A stretch of 64,000 nt of DNA from Ophiostoma sp. CBS 140.51 (Eukaryota > Ascomycota > Sordariomycetes > Ophiostomatales > Ophiostomataceae). The notes under the pieces are model-generated. The model had not been told where the DNA came from. It was given only the letters and a program-made list of their open reading frames with translations, and searched no databases. Positions within the stretch are counted from its first letter, which is position 1. Every line of letters begins with the position of its first letter. The stretch is taken from NCBI GenBank assembly GCA_029298735.1, contig JANSLP010000119.1:24054-88053 (forward strand), written 5' to 3'. Positions 1-10,050 of this stretch are shown here, one piece after another. The position numbers and the translations under genes were made by a program.

Positions 1-279
1 TTCACATCAGACTGAATCATAGTCCGCACTCGCGACAACCTCCTTTTCAGCCTCGACTTGCTAGACGTCACATCGCATCGTCATCGCCGTCCTCGTCACC
101 CGCATGGCGTCGGCGATAGGTCCTATCTCGACAGTCTTTCCTTCCTTCCTGCGTCCGTCTCCGCGTCCGTCTCTGACCACCCTCCCGCCATAAGCATTGT
201 ATCCTCGCTGCGCTCGTGACCTCGTTCGCTCGCTTTTGTCCTCGCTCGCTTCGCTCACTCGCTCACTCGATTCGCCGAC
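1..279. other. Upstream region of the DMT transporter gene
   Basis: This stretch is CT- and TCG-rich, with a run of short CGCTCGCT/TCACTCGC repeats at about 228-275 just before the start codon. It is probably the 5' leader and core promoter of the gene that starts at 280. No other gene is supported here. Confidence 0.5.
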
Positions 280-1674
280 ATGGCCCGTCCTACCGACCGC
301 CGCTCCGGCACTCCTTTACTGCATGGCCACGCCTCCGCTGCCAGCCGCAGCCCGTCCCGCGCCGATGTCAACCGCGGCCGCGCCGACTACCGCACGCCGA
401 GAAGACTGTCGGATGGATCACCCACGCCCGCCTCGTCGTCCGCGTCGCAACCGATGCTCGCCTCTGCGCGTCCCCCCATCTCCCGCCAGTCTTCGTTTCG
501 CTCGCGCAGCCCGGCCGCCCATGCCCGACTGGCCGCACGCAAAAAGTACGCCTACGCTTCGGTGTTCCTGGTCTTGTCGCTCGTGTCCTTTACCATCCAG
601 ACGGAGCTCGCCGCGTGGGTCCAGCATGCCGGCTGGAACAAGGCGTACTGCATGCTGTACCTGACACACGGGTCGTGGTCCATGCTGTGGCCGGTGCAGT
701 TGTTGATCTTGCGGGTGCAGAAGAGAAAAGAGCCCTGGGCGACGTTTTGGCGGCGGCATGTGTGGTTGGTCAGAACGACGGCGGTGATGGTGGAGACGCG
801 CGACTTGTCCGTGCCGCAGCACCACCAGCGCGGCGGTAGCCGCTTCGCGGGCGCGGTCGTCTACATGATAAAGGCTACCGCCTTCATTACCGTCTCGCTG
901 ACCGTCGCCGGTCTCAGCTGGTACGTCGCCGTCAACATGACGAGCCCCAGCGACTTGACGGCGATATACAACTGCAGCGCCTTTTTTGCGTATGCCTTTT
1001 CGGTGCCCCTGCTCAAGGAGCGGCTGCGGCTGGACAAGAGCCTGGCTGTGCTCGTCGCTGTGGCGGGTGTGCTCGTGGTGGCCTATGGCGACGCAAAGTC
1101 GACACCAGAAGGCGGCGAAGGCACCCGAGAAGGCGAGAACCGCCTGCTGGGCAACCTGATTATCGGCGCCGGCAGTGTCTTGTATGGCCTCTACGAAGTT
1201 CTGTACAAACGCTACGCCTGCCCGCCCGACGGCTGCTCGCCCGGCCGCGGCATGATCTTTGCCAATACGTTTGGCAGTTGCATCGGTGTGTTTACCCTGA
1301 CCGTGCTGTGGATTCCCTTGCCCATCTTGCACATGTTAGGAGTGGAAACATTTGCGCTGCCCACCGGCAAGGTGGCCTGGTACCTGTTCTTGTCGGTGGT
1401 GATGAACGCAACGTTTGCGGGCAGCTTCCTCGTCTTGATCAGCCTGACGTCCCCGGTCCTCAGTTCCGTCGCCTCTCTGTTGACCATCTTCATTGTGGCC
1501 ATCTCCGACTGGTGGCTGACGGGCCAGCCGCCCAGTTTTGCCGCCATGGTCGGCGGGAGCATGATTGTCGTGGCTTTCGCTCTGCTGAGCTGGAGCACCT
1601 ACAAGGAGATGGCCGAGGAGGAGCAGAAGAAGGAGGTGGACATTAGTGGGGGTGAATCCGATGAGGAGGATTAG
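280..1674 (+). CDS. DMT/EamA-type membrane transporter (SLC35-like)
   Basis: Predicted multi-pass transporter of the drug/metabolite transporter superfamily; the substrate cannot be read from sequence. The 464-residue product has a cytosolic Ser/Arg/Pro-rich tail of about 85 residues. Hydrophobic segments follow at roughly 90-110, 125-145, 195-220, 235-260, 265-290, 315-335, 350-375, 390-415, 420-440 and 445-460, the roughly ten-helix layout of the family. The segment around 230-250 (initial YNCSAFFAYAFSVPLLKER) resembles the end of the first EamA repeat, where a Pro-Leu-Leu-Lys-Glu motif is usual. The C-terminus is highly acidic (GESDEED). The gene is a single open frame with no intron. I chose the ATG at 280 because it has a good context (GCCGACATGG) and follows a long leader. 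Fungal relatives are annotated as vacuolar or THI74-like carriers, but membrane location and cargo here are inference. Confidence 0.85.
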   Translation: MARPTDRRSGTPLLHGHASAASRSPSRADVNRGRADYRTPRRLSDGSPTPASSSASQPMLASARPPISRQSSFRSRSPAAHARLAARKKYAYASVFLVLSLVSFTIQTELAAWVQHAGWNKAYCMLYLTHGSWSMLWPVQLLILRVQKRKEPWATFWRRHVWLVRTTAVMVETRDLSVPQHHQRGGSRFAGAVVYMIKATAFITVSLTVAGLSWYVAVNMTSPSDLTAIYNCSAFFAYAFSVPLLKERLRLDKSLAVLVAVAGVLVVAYGDAKSTPEGGEGTREGENRLLGNLIIGAGSVLYGLYEVLYKRYACPPDGCSPGRGMIFANTFGSCIGVFTLTVLWIPLPILHMLGVETFALPTGKVAWYLFLSVVMNATFAGSFLVLISLTSPVLSSVASLLTIFIVAISDWWLTGQPPSFAAMVGGSMIVVAFALLSWSTYKEMAEEEQKKEVDISGGESDEED

Positions 1675-3014
1675 TCGATATATCTGTTTTGTTTGTTCTT
1701 TCTTGGGTTTTTCGTTGTTTTTTTACTTTGCTCTTCTTCACATAGACGGCCGGCGTTTGGTGCATGCATTTGTTGGATACAATGCCTTGCGTGCTATTTA
1801 TATTCACATTTATATACGGAGGACAGAGTACAAACGTGCTCGTACAATGATACCATCAAGTCCACTTCAAGTCAATCGCATCTTGTGCATCCTCATCGTG
1901 CGTCTGTCACTCTGACAGAATCTGTGCACTGTGTAACTTGACAGGCAGGTGGGGAAGCGGCAGGTCGTCAACGACTTCCCCGCCCATCTGACCACTCACA
2001 CGTAGCCAACCGACCACCAACCGCGAACCGTCAGATTGTCTGCGTTATCGACCGTCCAAACCGTCGAACAAACCGTCGCTTGACAGCTATCAACCGTGAA
2101 CCGACCGATCAACAACTCTTTCTCTGCACCTCCTCCACTACCACATCGCGTCACATTTTCTGACCTTTTCTCACTTATCCAGACCAATCTCCACCAGACA
2201 GAAGACGGCCAACCTCCAACCAACATCCACACGGAATATTCCCACGCTACTCTTTCTCTTTTTCTCTCTCGTCTCTTCCCACATATCCTCCGCCCACCTT
2301 GTCCCGCACTTTCTTCCCGCTCACACCCACACCACAGCCAATGCCCGTCTAGCCTTGTAGTCGAAGTATTCGTTGGCTGTTGCTCTCGTTCTGTTCCCCC
2401 TGTTTTGGTTCTTGTCGATCCCCTTGGTCGCCTTGGGGTCTGCGCCGTCTCGTCGCTCGGTTGTCAGTCAGTTCTTACCAATTGTGGGGCTCTGCTTTGG
2501 TCCCCGTCCATTTTCGAGTATGATTTCCCCGCATCGCTGTTGCCAACCGACCACCATCCACCACCGTCCACCACGGCCAAGACGCCGCCTTGTTTCCATG
2601 TTCTTCGTGAGGTGCACTGCCTGCACTGCCGGACGGCAGAGATGACGGTGGTTCGATGGGTCGAATGGATAGAATGGGTCGAATGGGGGCAAATTGAGGA
2701 GGGGGAAGAGAAAGTTCCTTCAAGTGAAGGAAAAGGGAATGCGACGGGAGGGACTGCGTCGAGGGCTCGAACCCTTTAATACAAGAGGCCGCCTCGCGAT
2801 GTTGCCGACCGTCGCTTTGATGGTTCCTAGCCTTATTTTTGTTCCCTTCGTTCCTTCCCTTTCTGTCCATTCTGTGAATTGAGAAAAGTTTCTGTCAAGC
2901 TTTGAGCTCCTTCCTCCTTCACCTCACTCTTACCTTACACCCCTCATCCCCTCCACCATACCCCTCTTACATCACACCTTACCTCAAGCTCTTATCTATC
3001 TACCCACCCTCAAT
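1675..3014. other. Intergenic region with a CT-rich leader
   Basis: This holds the 3' end of the transporter transcript (T-rich, about 1680-1740) and the promoter and leader of the MetE-like gene. At 2893-3000 the plus strand is strongly pyrimidine-rich, as is common just before fungal start codons. Short repeats of a GGTCGAATGG-like unit lie at about 2651-2690. A plus-strand open frame at 2096-2779 has no recognisable domain and its composition follows the leader, so I do not call it. Confidence 0.5.
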
Positions 3015-4223
3015 ATGTCCAACCACCAGCGCCCTCCCTTCCGTGCCGAGCACATGGGCTCGCTGCTCCGGCCCAAGGCCCTGAGCGACAAGCGTGTCCA
3101 GCTCGACGGCGAAAAGGCCGTCGTCATTGCCGCCGACAAGGAGCTGCGCAAGCTCGAGGACGACGCCATTGACGCCATTATCAAGACCCAGCTCGAGCTT
3201 GGGTACGCGCCCGTCACCGATGGCGAGTACCGCCGCCACCAGTTCTGGGGCACCTTCTTCCCCGCCCTCGAGGGCATGGACGAGATTGCCGACCCGCCGC
3301 TGGACATGTTCCGGCTGTACGTTCCTGACCTGGCGGCATTCACCGAGGCGGGTCACAAGCCCGGCGAGTCCATTGTCTGTGTGGGCAAGATCAAGCACAC
3401 CGGCAGCACCTACCTGGACCAGTGGAACTACTTGAAGGAACACCTGCCGGCGGACAAGGTCGCCGGTGCCAAGCTGACGCTGCCGGCCCCCGAGTGGTAC
3501 CACTTGCGCTACAAGCCGGGCTACGCCTACCCCAAGGATGTCTATGCCGACGACGCCGCCTACTTTGCCGACATTGCCATTGCCTACCAGATTGAGCTGC
3601 AGACACTGTACGACGCCGGCTGCCGCAACGTCACCATTGACGACCCCAACCTGGCCTACTTTTGCTCCGAGAAAATGCTCCAGGGCTTCAAGGACCACGG
3701 CGAGGACGCCGACGCCCTGCTAGCCAGCTATGTCCAGCTGTACAACGACTGTCTGTCCAAGCGGCCCAAGGACCTGCACGTCGGCCTCCACCTCTGCCGC
3801 GGCAACTTTGCCTACTCGCGCCATTTTTCCGAAGGCGCCTACGACCGCATCGCCAAGACCTTGTTTAAAGAAATCAATGTCGACACTTATTTCCTAGAAT
3901 ACGACACGGAGCGCTCCGGCGGCTTCGAGCCCTTGGCTGAGCTCCCGGCCAACAAGAACGTCATTGTCGGCGTCATTACCTCCAAGTTCCCCGAGCTCGA
4001 GAACATTGACGAAATGAAGGCCCGCGTCTACGAGGCGGCCGATTTCGTGGCCAAGGGCACGCCGGGTCAGACCCGCGAGGATGCGCTCAAGAGAATCGGT
4101 GTCAGCCCACAGTGCGGCTTCGCCAGCCACCACCTGGGCAACAGCGTGACGCACCAGGACATGGTGAACAAGCTGAAGCTGGTGCGCGACCTGGCCGATC
4201 AGATCTGGCCGGGTGAGCCGTAA
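3015..4223 (+). CDS. MetE/YxjG-type cobalamin-independent methionine synthase-like protein
   Basis: The 402-residue product belongs to the UROD/MetE-like TIM-barrel family, matching only the C-terminal catalytic half of methionine synthase (the full fungal Met6 is about 770 residues). The N-terminus has the typical PFRAEHMGSLLRP start of YxjG-like proteins. Likely zinc ligands are visible: His259 and Cys261 in the HLCRGNF motif, Glu295 in FLEYD, and Cys367 in SPQCGFASHH. The family transfers a methyl group to a thiol, with homocysteine as the usual acceptor, but the methyl donor of these short forms is not established and may not be folate. It is a single exon; the start ATG at 3015 follows a pyrimidine-rich leader and has an A at -3. 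It is distinct from the essential Met6. The functional role is inference from family membership. Confidence 0.88.
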   Translation: MSNHQRPPFRAEHMGSLLRPKALSDKRVQLDGEKAVVIAADKELRKLEDDAIDAIIKTQLELGYAPVTDGEYRRHQFWGTFFPALEGMDEIADPPLDMFRLYVPDLAAFTEAGHKPGESIVCVGKIKHTGSTYLDQWNYLKEHLPADKVAGAKLTLPAPEWYHLRYKPGYAYPKDVYADDAAYFADIAIAYQIELQTLYDAGCRNVTIDDPNLAYFCSEKMLQGFKDHGEDADALLASYVQLYNDCLSKRPKDLHVGLHLCRGNFAYSRHFSEGAYDRIAKTLFKEINVDTYFLEYDTERSGGFEPLAELPANKNVIVGVITSKFPELENIDEMKARVYEAADFVAKGTPGQTREDALKRIGVSPQCGFASHHLGNSVTHQDMVNKLKLVRDLADQIWPGEP

Positions 4224-4752
4224 ACCAGTCTGCGTAGCAGGCAGGATGAATGAGCGAGACGAACAAAAGAAAAAGGAAATGAATAAAATCTACGAAAATG
4301 AACGAGATATGACTGGATAGGCTTGGTGATTGACGACGAGTTCAACACTTGTCTGGAGTTGACGAGTTGACTGGAGTTGAGGATGATCTGAATATAGAAA
4401 CAGGAGTGGAAATGGATATGAAAGTAAATACAACAGCTACAGCTTGAGCTTTGTGAAAATACAGTGGATTCAGCGTGTTCAGCGTGTTCAGCGTGTAATT
4501 GTTCTCCAGTGCCTCAGTTAAAGCCGACGAGTGTAAAGTGGGTCTGTCCAGAAGGAATCGACCAATGACCATCGCTGCAATCCGTCTGCGTAAAGGTCAC
4601 GTGTTCCGGCCTCAATTTTGAGGCGTTTTGCCGAAGTGAGCGAAGTTGCTCTTCGATGAACATCGTCACGATCCACGACGACACTCGTACATCGACGACC
4701 TCCCACCTCCTCCACCTCCACCACCCATTGACGTCGGATCACAGCCGCAAAG
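4224..4752. other. Intergenic region between the MetE-like gene and NDUFB7
   Basis: It carries the 3' UTR of the MetE-like gene and the NDUFB7 promoter. It includes a perfect 9-bp triple repeat (see 4469-4495) and near-repeats of a GGAGTTGA unit around 4345-4382. No further gene is seen. Confidence 0.5.
4469..4495. repeat. Tandem repeat, 9 bp x 3
   Basis: Three perfect copies of TTCAGCGTG lie about 260 bp upstream of the NDUFB7 start codon. This may be slippage-prone; no function is known. Confidence 0.85.
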
Positions 4753-5265
4753 ATGACGGGCCACGCCGAAGAGACCCTGCCAAGTACGTCCAGCGAGCTG
4801 CGAGGCGAAGCCGAGCTGCGAGCGTCGACTTCAACGTCGACACAGTCGACTCCTCTCGATCCCCTTTGGCCGACGCTCCCCGCACAACAATGCGAATACT
4901 AACCGTGCGCAGAAGCCACCCGCGAGCAGATGAGCGAGGCCAAGCTGCCGCTTGCCTACCGCGACAGCTGTGCCAATCTGCTGATTCCGTTGAACCGCTG
5001 TCGGTTTGAGACGTACTATTTGCCGTGGAAGTGTGAGGTAAGTACGCTGAGTCTGCCGAGCGAAGCAGAGTCCTGAGCGGAGCGAAGCAGAGTCCTGAGC
5101 GGAGCGAAGGAGACGAAGACGACGACAAGCCATTTACTAACGCGCGGCTGCGCACTCTAGACCGAAAGACACAGCTACGAAAAGTGCCAGTACGACGAGT
5201 TCAAGAAGCGGGTGGCCAAGATGAACGAGTTACGAGAGGCGAAAGAGGGTGCACGGAGCAACTGA
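4753..5265 (+). CDS. NDUFB7: NADH:ubiquinone oxidoreductase B18 subunit (NDUFB7)
   Basis: Accessory subunit of mitochondrial complex I on the intermembrane-space face. It has to be assembled from three exons, 4753-4783, 4913-5037 and 5161-5265, giving 86 residues. Both introns have GTACGT/GTAAGT donors, TACTAAC-type branch points (about 4897-4903 and 5135-5141) and AG acceptors. The product carries the twin CX9C signature: Cys residues flank ANLLIPLNR and ETERHSYEK, the disulfide pattern used for Mia40-dependent import. The conserved core PLAYRDSC...RFETYYLPWKC...YEKCQYDEFKKRVAKM is unmistakable. The length suits the short fungal form. Intron 2 contains a 22-bp tandem repeat. It converges on the argininosuccinate synthase gene downstream. 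Confidence 0.93.
5059..5109. repeat. 22-bp tandem repeat inside NDUFB7 intron 2
   Basis: Two perfect 22-bp copies (5059-5080 and 5081-5102), starting AGCGAAGCAGAGTCC, are followed by a 7-bp partial copy. They lie wholly within the intron, between the donor at 5038 and the branch point near 5135, so copy-number change would alter intron length only. Confidence 0.85.
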
Positions 5266-5688
5266 GAGAAGAGGACGATACGACGAGGAAAGTACAGTGG
5301 AGGACATACGAGACAGCATAGGACAGTAACGTCTACGTCAAAACACAATTGAGCATTGAACACAAGAGAGCATCCATACGGTGATATGATACGAGGAGAC
5401 GACAATCGACGGACAAGAGGAGACAATATTACGAGAGGAACACGACGACACAAGTACGACCGCACTTCGAACATAACACGGTCACGAAAAAGAAAGACAT
5501 TATCATAAACGTTGATTCTATTATTAGGAGAGACCACCATACGCCGTTTTTTTACAAAGATTCAATCAGATCAGCCATGCCATTTCCATCCATATCCATT
5601 CCCTTGACGGTAGACTGTCTACCGACAGCTACCACCCACTTTGACAACCCCCGTCGACTGCGTCGACTACGATGTCGGTACCGGCGCC
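5266..5688. other. Intergenic region between convergent genes
   Basis: The 3' ends of NDUFB7 (+) and argininosuccinate synthase (-) face each other here. The stretch is rich in ACGA/GAGGA words and must hold both polyadenylation regions. No gene is seen. Confidence 0.5.
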
Positions 5689-7009
5689 TTAGTTCGTCTT
5701 GGCCAGCGACTCGCCCAGCTCGGCCTTTTGCAGGCCGTACTTCTTGAGCCGGATGGCGTTGATGTTGATGAAGCCGCTCGTGTCCACGGGGCTGAAGTCG
5801 ACCAGCGAGTCCATGCTCGACTCCTCGGACGAGTACAGCTTGCTGTCGGGGCTGCTGCGACCGAGGACGTAGGCGTTGCCCTTGTAGAGGCGCAGGCGGA
5901 CCTCGCCGTTGACGAGACGCTGCGAGAACAACAAGGAGTTCTCAACAAACTCGCGCTCGGGCGAAAAGTACATGCCGTTGTAGAGCAGCTCGGACCAGTT
6001 GTGGGTGACAAACTGGTCGCGCAGGGAACGGACCTTGCCATCCAAAACAAGACCCTCCAGATCGAGATGGGCCAGGCGGAGGATGGTCATGCCGGGGGCA
6101 TCGTAGCAGCCGCGCGACTTGAGGCCAATGAAACGGTTCTCGACAATGTCGATGCGGCCAATGCCGTGGGTCTTGCCGAGCGCGTTGGCAGCCAGGAACA
6201 GCTCGACCGAATCCGTAATCTCCTTGCCGTCGGCCACCAGCTTGACGGGCAGACCCTTCTCAAAGACAATCTGAATGTCTTGGGGGGTGTTGGGCGCCTT
6301 TTCGGGGTCGTCGGTGCGCGTCCACATGTCGACCGGAGGGGGCTGCGAGGGGTCCTCGAGCGAGCCGCTCTCGTACGAGCAGTGGGCCAGGTTGTCGTCC
6401 ATCGAGTAGGGCTTGGCCTTGGTCGATGTCACGGGGATGCCGACCTTCTCGGCATAGTCCAGCAGGTCCAGACGGCCCTGGAACCGCTCAAAGAACTTGG
6501 GGTCGCGCCAGGGGGCGATAATCTTGATCGTGGGGTCAATCGTCAGGAACGCCAGCTCGAAGCGGACCTGGTCGTTGCCCTTGCCCGTGCAGCCGTGCGA
6601 CACGTACTGGCAGCCTTCCTGCTGGGCAACCTGCATCTGCGCGCGGGCAATCACGGGGCGGGCCAGCGACGTGCCCAGCAGGTAGCGGCCCTCGTACTGG
6701 GCGTTGCACTGCACGGCGCGGAAGCAGAGCTCTTCGACAAACTCGCGGCGGAGGTCGCTGATAATCATCTTGGAGGCACCCAACAAGGCCGACTTGGCCT
6801 TGACGGCCTCCCAGTCCTCCTCCTGGCCGACATTGGCGAGGAAGCAGACGACCTCGTAGCTCTCCTCGAGCAGCCACTTGAGGATGCAGCTGGTGTCAAG
6901 ACCGCCTGGGGGAGGTTAGTAGGTGTGGTGGACTGACGGGATATTGAAATCATCATGATGATCGTTTTGACTTACCAGAGTAGGCGAGGCAGACCTTTCC
7001 TTTGCTCAT
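5689..7009 (-). CDS. ARG1: Argininosuccinate synthase
   Basis: Cytosolic enzyme of arginine biosynthesis that joins citrulline and aspartate using ATP. Two exons on the minus strand: 7009-6976 (34 nt) and 6905-5689, with a 70-nt intron (donor GTAAGT, acceptor CAG). Splicing restores the N-terminal ATP-binding P-loop SGGLDTS at residues 11-17, which is split after the first base of its Gly codon. The product is 416 residues, the normal length for the family. Further family motifs include the SHGCTGKGNDQVRFE stretch and APWRDP. Recognising the real start matters: the second exon alone has an internal ATG at 6786 that would drop the ATP-binding site. Two Gcn4/CPC1-like TGACTC words lie upstream, consistent with general amino-acid control. 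Confidence 0.96.
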
Positions 7010-7245
7010 GGTGAATGTGTGTTGTGTGGGTTATGTGTAGTGTGTGGGAGGGAGGGGTATATGTCGGCGTGTAGAGGTCAATTGACAGTCAATTGATGAT
7101 CGTAGAGGTTGATGGTGTTGGTGATAATGAAGTGAAAAAGAATCGGAGGGGAAATGGAAACGCCAAAATGTTGGGGAGGGAAGCTATTTAATCGCCCCTC
7201 TATTGACTACACACTACTCTGTACAAAAATGACTGGACTACGACA

Positions 7246-7255
7246 ATGACTCTTT
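7246..7255 (+). promoter_or_regulatory. Candidate Gcn4/CPC1 site upstream of argininosuccinate synthase
   Basis: ATGACTCTTT matches the Gcn4/CPC1 consensus (TGACTCA core) at all but one core base. It lies about 240 bp upstream of the start codon at 7009. A second copy with the same ATGACTCTTT sequence is at 7750-7759. Arginine genes are classical targets of this bZIP regulator, but occupancy is inference. Confidence 0.45.
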
Positions 7256-7931
7256 CCTTATCAGAGAATTTTCACCTTTTTTTTCCTTTTGCGTCGGCTG
7301 CTCCTTCCCCTCCATCGATTGACTTTTTCGCCCTTTCCCTTTCCGTTCTTCGGCGGTCCCCTCGCTCCCTTGGCGGTAAAACCAATTTTTGTGGGTCGCG
7401 TGTTCGCCCGAAAAATTTCTTGTCAGTGCAGGAGAAAGCAGAGAAAACGCAGCTCATTTGCCAATTGCGGGCAGTTTCAGTCGGCCAACAGCGAAGATTG
7501 GCGGTCGCGGAGAGTCACGTGTAGGCGAGTCATACCGCTTTCAGCGCACTGACGAGGCGCTGGATTGCACTCTCAGTGGAGTAGACAGCCATTCTCCTCG
7601 AAAGTTACTGGGGTCTTTTGCTGTCCCGGGGAAGCTCCAGCGATAACCCGCCGCTAAGCTCTTGTAGCCGATGTCAATTGTGCGTCAATCACAGGGCGCG
7701 AGGGAAAGAAGGAAGGTGCGAAAAGGGGATGCGACAGCGACAAGGAAAGATGACTCTTTCGATGGAAAGAGATGGGAAAGAGGAAAGCTCGGCAAGAAGC
7801 TTGGGATGATAGCTCGAGAAACAGCTCTGAATCTGGGGAAATGTAAAAGAGCAGTCTTTATTGGTTTTGATTTCTCTGTTGCTTTTTTATGCGTATTTAT
7901 CTGATGGAAGAAAATTAGGAGAAAAGAAAAG

Positions 7932-7982
7932 TCAAATCAAATCAAATCAAATCAAATCAAATCTTAAAAAAAAAAAAAAAAA
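7932..7982. repeat. (TCAAA)6 microsatellite and A17 tract
   Basis: Six perfect TCAAA units (7932-7961) are followed within a few bases by a run of 17 A (7966-7982). A simple-sequence repeat beside a poly(A) run can mark the 3' end of a retroposed element, but no element body is recognisable upstream. Confidence 0.85.
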
Positions 7983-9418
7983 TAAGAATCAACTCAAACA
8001 CATAAACTATAATATATAAAAAATGCTTGCACAGAATCAATACTTCTAGAAAATCCAACGAAGAATATTGATGTTAAGGATGCATTTCAAGATGCAACAA
8101 CCTCTTTGTTCAGCTCTTCACTTTACCATCTGTCACTTCATGTCCTTTCTCCTAGCATATCAGATCACGGCCGAATTGACGAGTAAAAGACATCTATTTT
8201 AGGGCTTGTCTTGTCTTTTGAGCTAGCCAAGAAGCTACAGCATACAATTGTCTTCCTACTGTTTTGTTTCACGGTTCCCGTCGCATGATATCCGAAAGTT
8301 GGTTCAGAGTTTGTTCAGATCTTTACTTTCGTCTGTGTCCTTCTGTGTGTTGTTTAATTGGCTGTTTGACTCACCGCAAGATGCAGGTAAAAAGGTTGCA
8401 TTCTAGCAAGCTGAAGCTGTGTTCAACTTTGTTCGATCGTTGGGACTTGTACGTTGTCGTGCATGCCGGTTGAGAGTGCATGGGTTGGGGACATGCAGAG
8501 TCACTACTGTTGTGACAATGCTGTGTCCTATTCTGGAAGAAGAAAGAAGCCGTACTTCCTGTGATCAGTCTTTCCGTGATCCGTGAGTCTTCCGTGCCCC
8601 GTGTCTTTTATGTCTGTGTCTTTTGTGGGACAGACTGTTGGGCCCGCACGTAACGCCCGTTACGGCCAGAAGAAGAAAGGCGGAGAAGGCGGACAGCCGT
8701 TGACAGCCTCACCGCTCAACAGAAATACAGAAATAGATCAAGTCGACACTTTATTGTCTGCATATAATTGAATGCATCCTGTCTTGAAACATCAGACTCT
8801 CGTAAAGGTAAAATCATTCTCTCGCAAACGCCAAGACCGTTGAATTTGTTGTCTCGGCAAAGAATGGGCAGATGCAGGGATGCTGTCAGTGTTCTCGCCG
8901 TTGACTTTACACACTGCACTGAGAACCACCAAAACCTGCTTGTCTTTGAATTGAGATCAACAAGGGGTACTACCACAGACCCGCGAACCGCGTCTTCTTC
9001 TACTGGAAAAGCAAGAGATCCAGGAGATCGCATGCTGTGCACACCTTTGCGACGGACAGATGCAGGGAATTGTAGTGGAAAACGAGATGAAAATAGAGTA
9101 GACGCTGGAAAGAAACAAGATACAATGCAGGTCCAAAGAATGAAGTGGCACAAAAGGGACAAACACGAGGAGACACAGACACAGAAACAGGCACGGACAA
9201 ACACAAATAGACATTGGCGACACAGGCATAGCACAGACAACAAGAAACACAATTACGGGTAAACGAGGACGAGAACGAGCGGCGACCGAGAGCAACAAGG
9301 GAGGCACAGAGATCTTCAAGAACTGAGAACTTAAGAAGGCGACACGCTCTTGTTGTGTTTTCTGATCAACTTGTCACAACTTCCTCATCATCTTCAACGA
9401 CATCACCACTACGACACC

Positions 9419-10050
9419 ATGTTCTCACAGCTTCTTTCGTTCGGCCTGGCCGCCACCTTTTTTGCTTCCGGCCCAACACCTGTTTCGGCTGCACCAGCCC
9501 GCCACTACGTCTTCTTGGACGCGCCCGCCGACGACGCCTACGCCTGGACCGTCACCAACTGGCAGGCCCAGTACTCGGACGATGATGCTCTGTGCTCGTA
9601 CAGTAAGTCCCCCGCTCTGCCGACAACATTCTGCCAGTCCGCTGGTATCAAATTCATTTACTAACTCACCCTGTAGACTTCAACATAACCGGCCCCTACT
9701 CAGCCGGCCAGATGCCCATCCCCGCGTTCGCCGCCTACTGCGCGGGCGCGGGCGTCGGCGCGTCCTACACGCTGTGCCACATTACCGACCTGCGCAACAC
9801 GACGAAACGCAGACAGGTGGCGGCGAAGCTCATCCCGGGCAACGCCACCACCTCGACGGAAGCCAACCTGGCCGTCACGTACAAGTTTGATGATTTGAAC
9901 GTGGCCGACTCGTGGTGGAACTACACGTCGTATGCGACGCAGCCGTACAGCAACACCGTGGCAGGTGGCGGTGCTCAACTGACAAACGGGTCGACAACCG
10001 ACGGCACAACCTTTACAATGACACCGTCGGAGGTGTTTGGTGTTGCGTGA
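9419..10050 (+). CDS. Small secreted protein of unknown function
   Basis: Two exons (9419-9602 and 9677-10050) with a 74-nt intron (donor GTAAGT, TACTAAC-like branch point near 9659, acceptor TAG) encode 185 residues. The N-terminus is a clear signal peptide (FSQLLSFGLAATFFASG, probable cleavage after VSA or AAPA near residue 25). The mature part begins with an aromatic-rich WTVTNW segment, followed by C-S-Y-N-F-N-I and AAYC...YTLC. This layout resembles a widespread family of small secreted ascomycete proteins of unknown function. Only three cysteines are seen, so one may be unpaired. Several N-glycosylation sequons occur (NIT, NAT, NYT, NGS), and a KRR dibasic site sits in the middle. It could be an effector-like or cell-surface protein; no activity can be assigned. 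Confidence 0.82.

Larger units (their letters stand above)
7010..9418. other. Intergenic region between divergent genes
   Basis: Long spacer between the divergent argininosuccinate synthase (-) and the small secreted protein gene (+). It contains the ARG1 promoter (AT-rich TATTTAAT-like box near 7187-7195), a pentanucleotide microsatellite followed by an A-tract (7932-7982), and otherwise unremarkable sequence. Open frames here, such as one on minus at 8716-9252, are low-complexity Cys/Phe/Val-rich readings of repetitive sequence and are not called. Confidence 0.5.

Noticed and set aside
2763..2774. GGGCTCGAACCC, resembling a tRNA T-arm
   Set aside because: No acceptor or anticodon stem is found around it; it is a chance palindrome.
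2096..2779. 227-codon plus-strand frame before the MetE-like gene
   Set aside because: No domain and no start context; it lies in the leader and promoter of the downstream gene.
5641..6936. 431-codon plus-strand open frame opposite argininosuccinate synthase
   Set aside because: It is a mirror of the GC-rich coding strand; the minus-strand frame contains every catalytic motif of the real enzyme.
7966..7982. A17 tract as a possible retroposon tail
   Set aside because: No element body or target-site duplication could be identified next to it.
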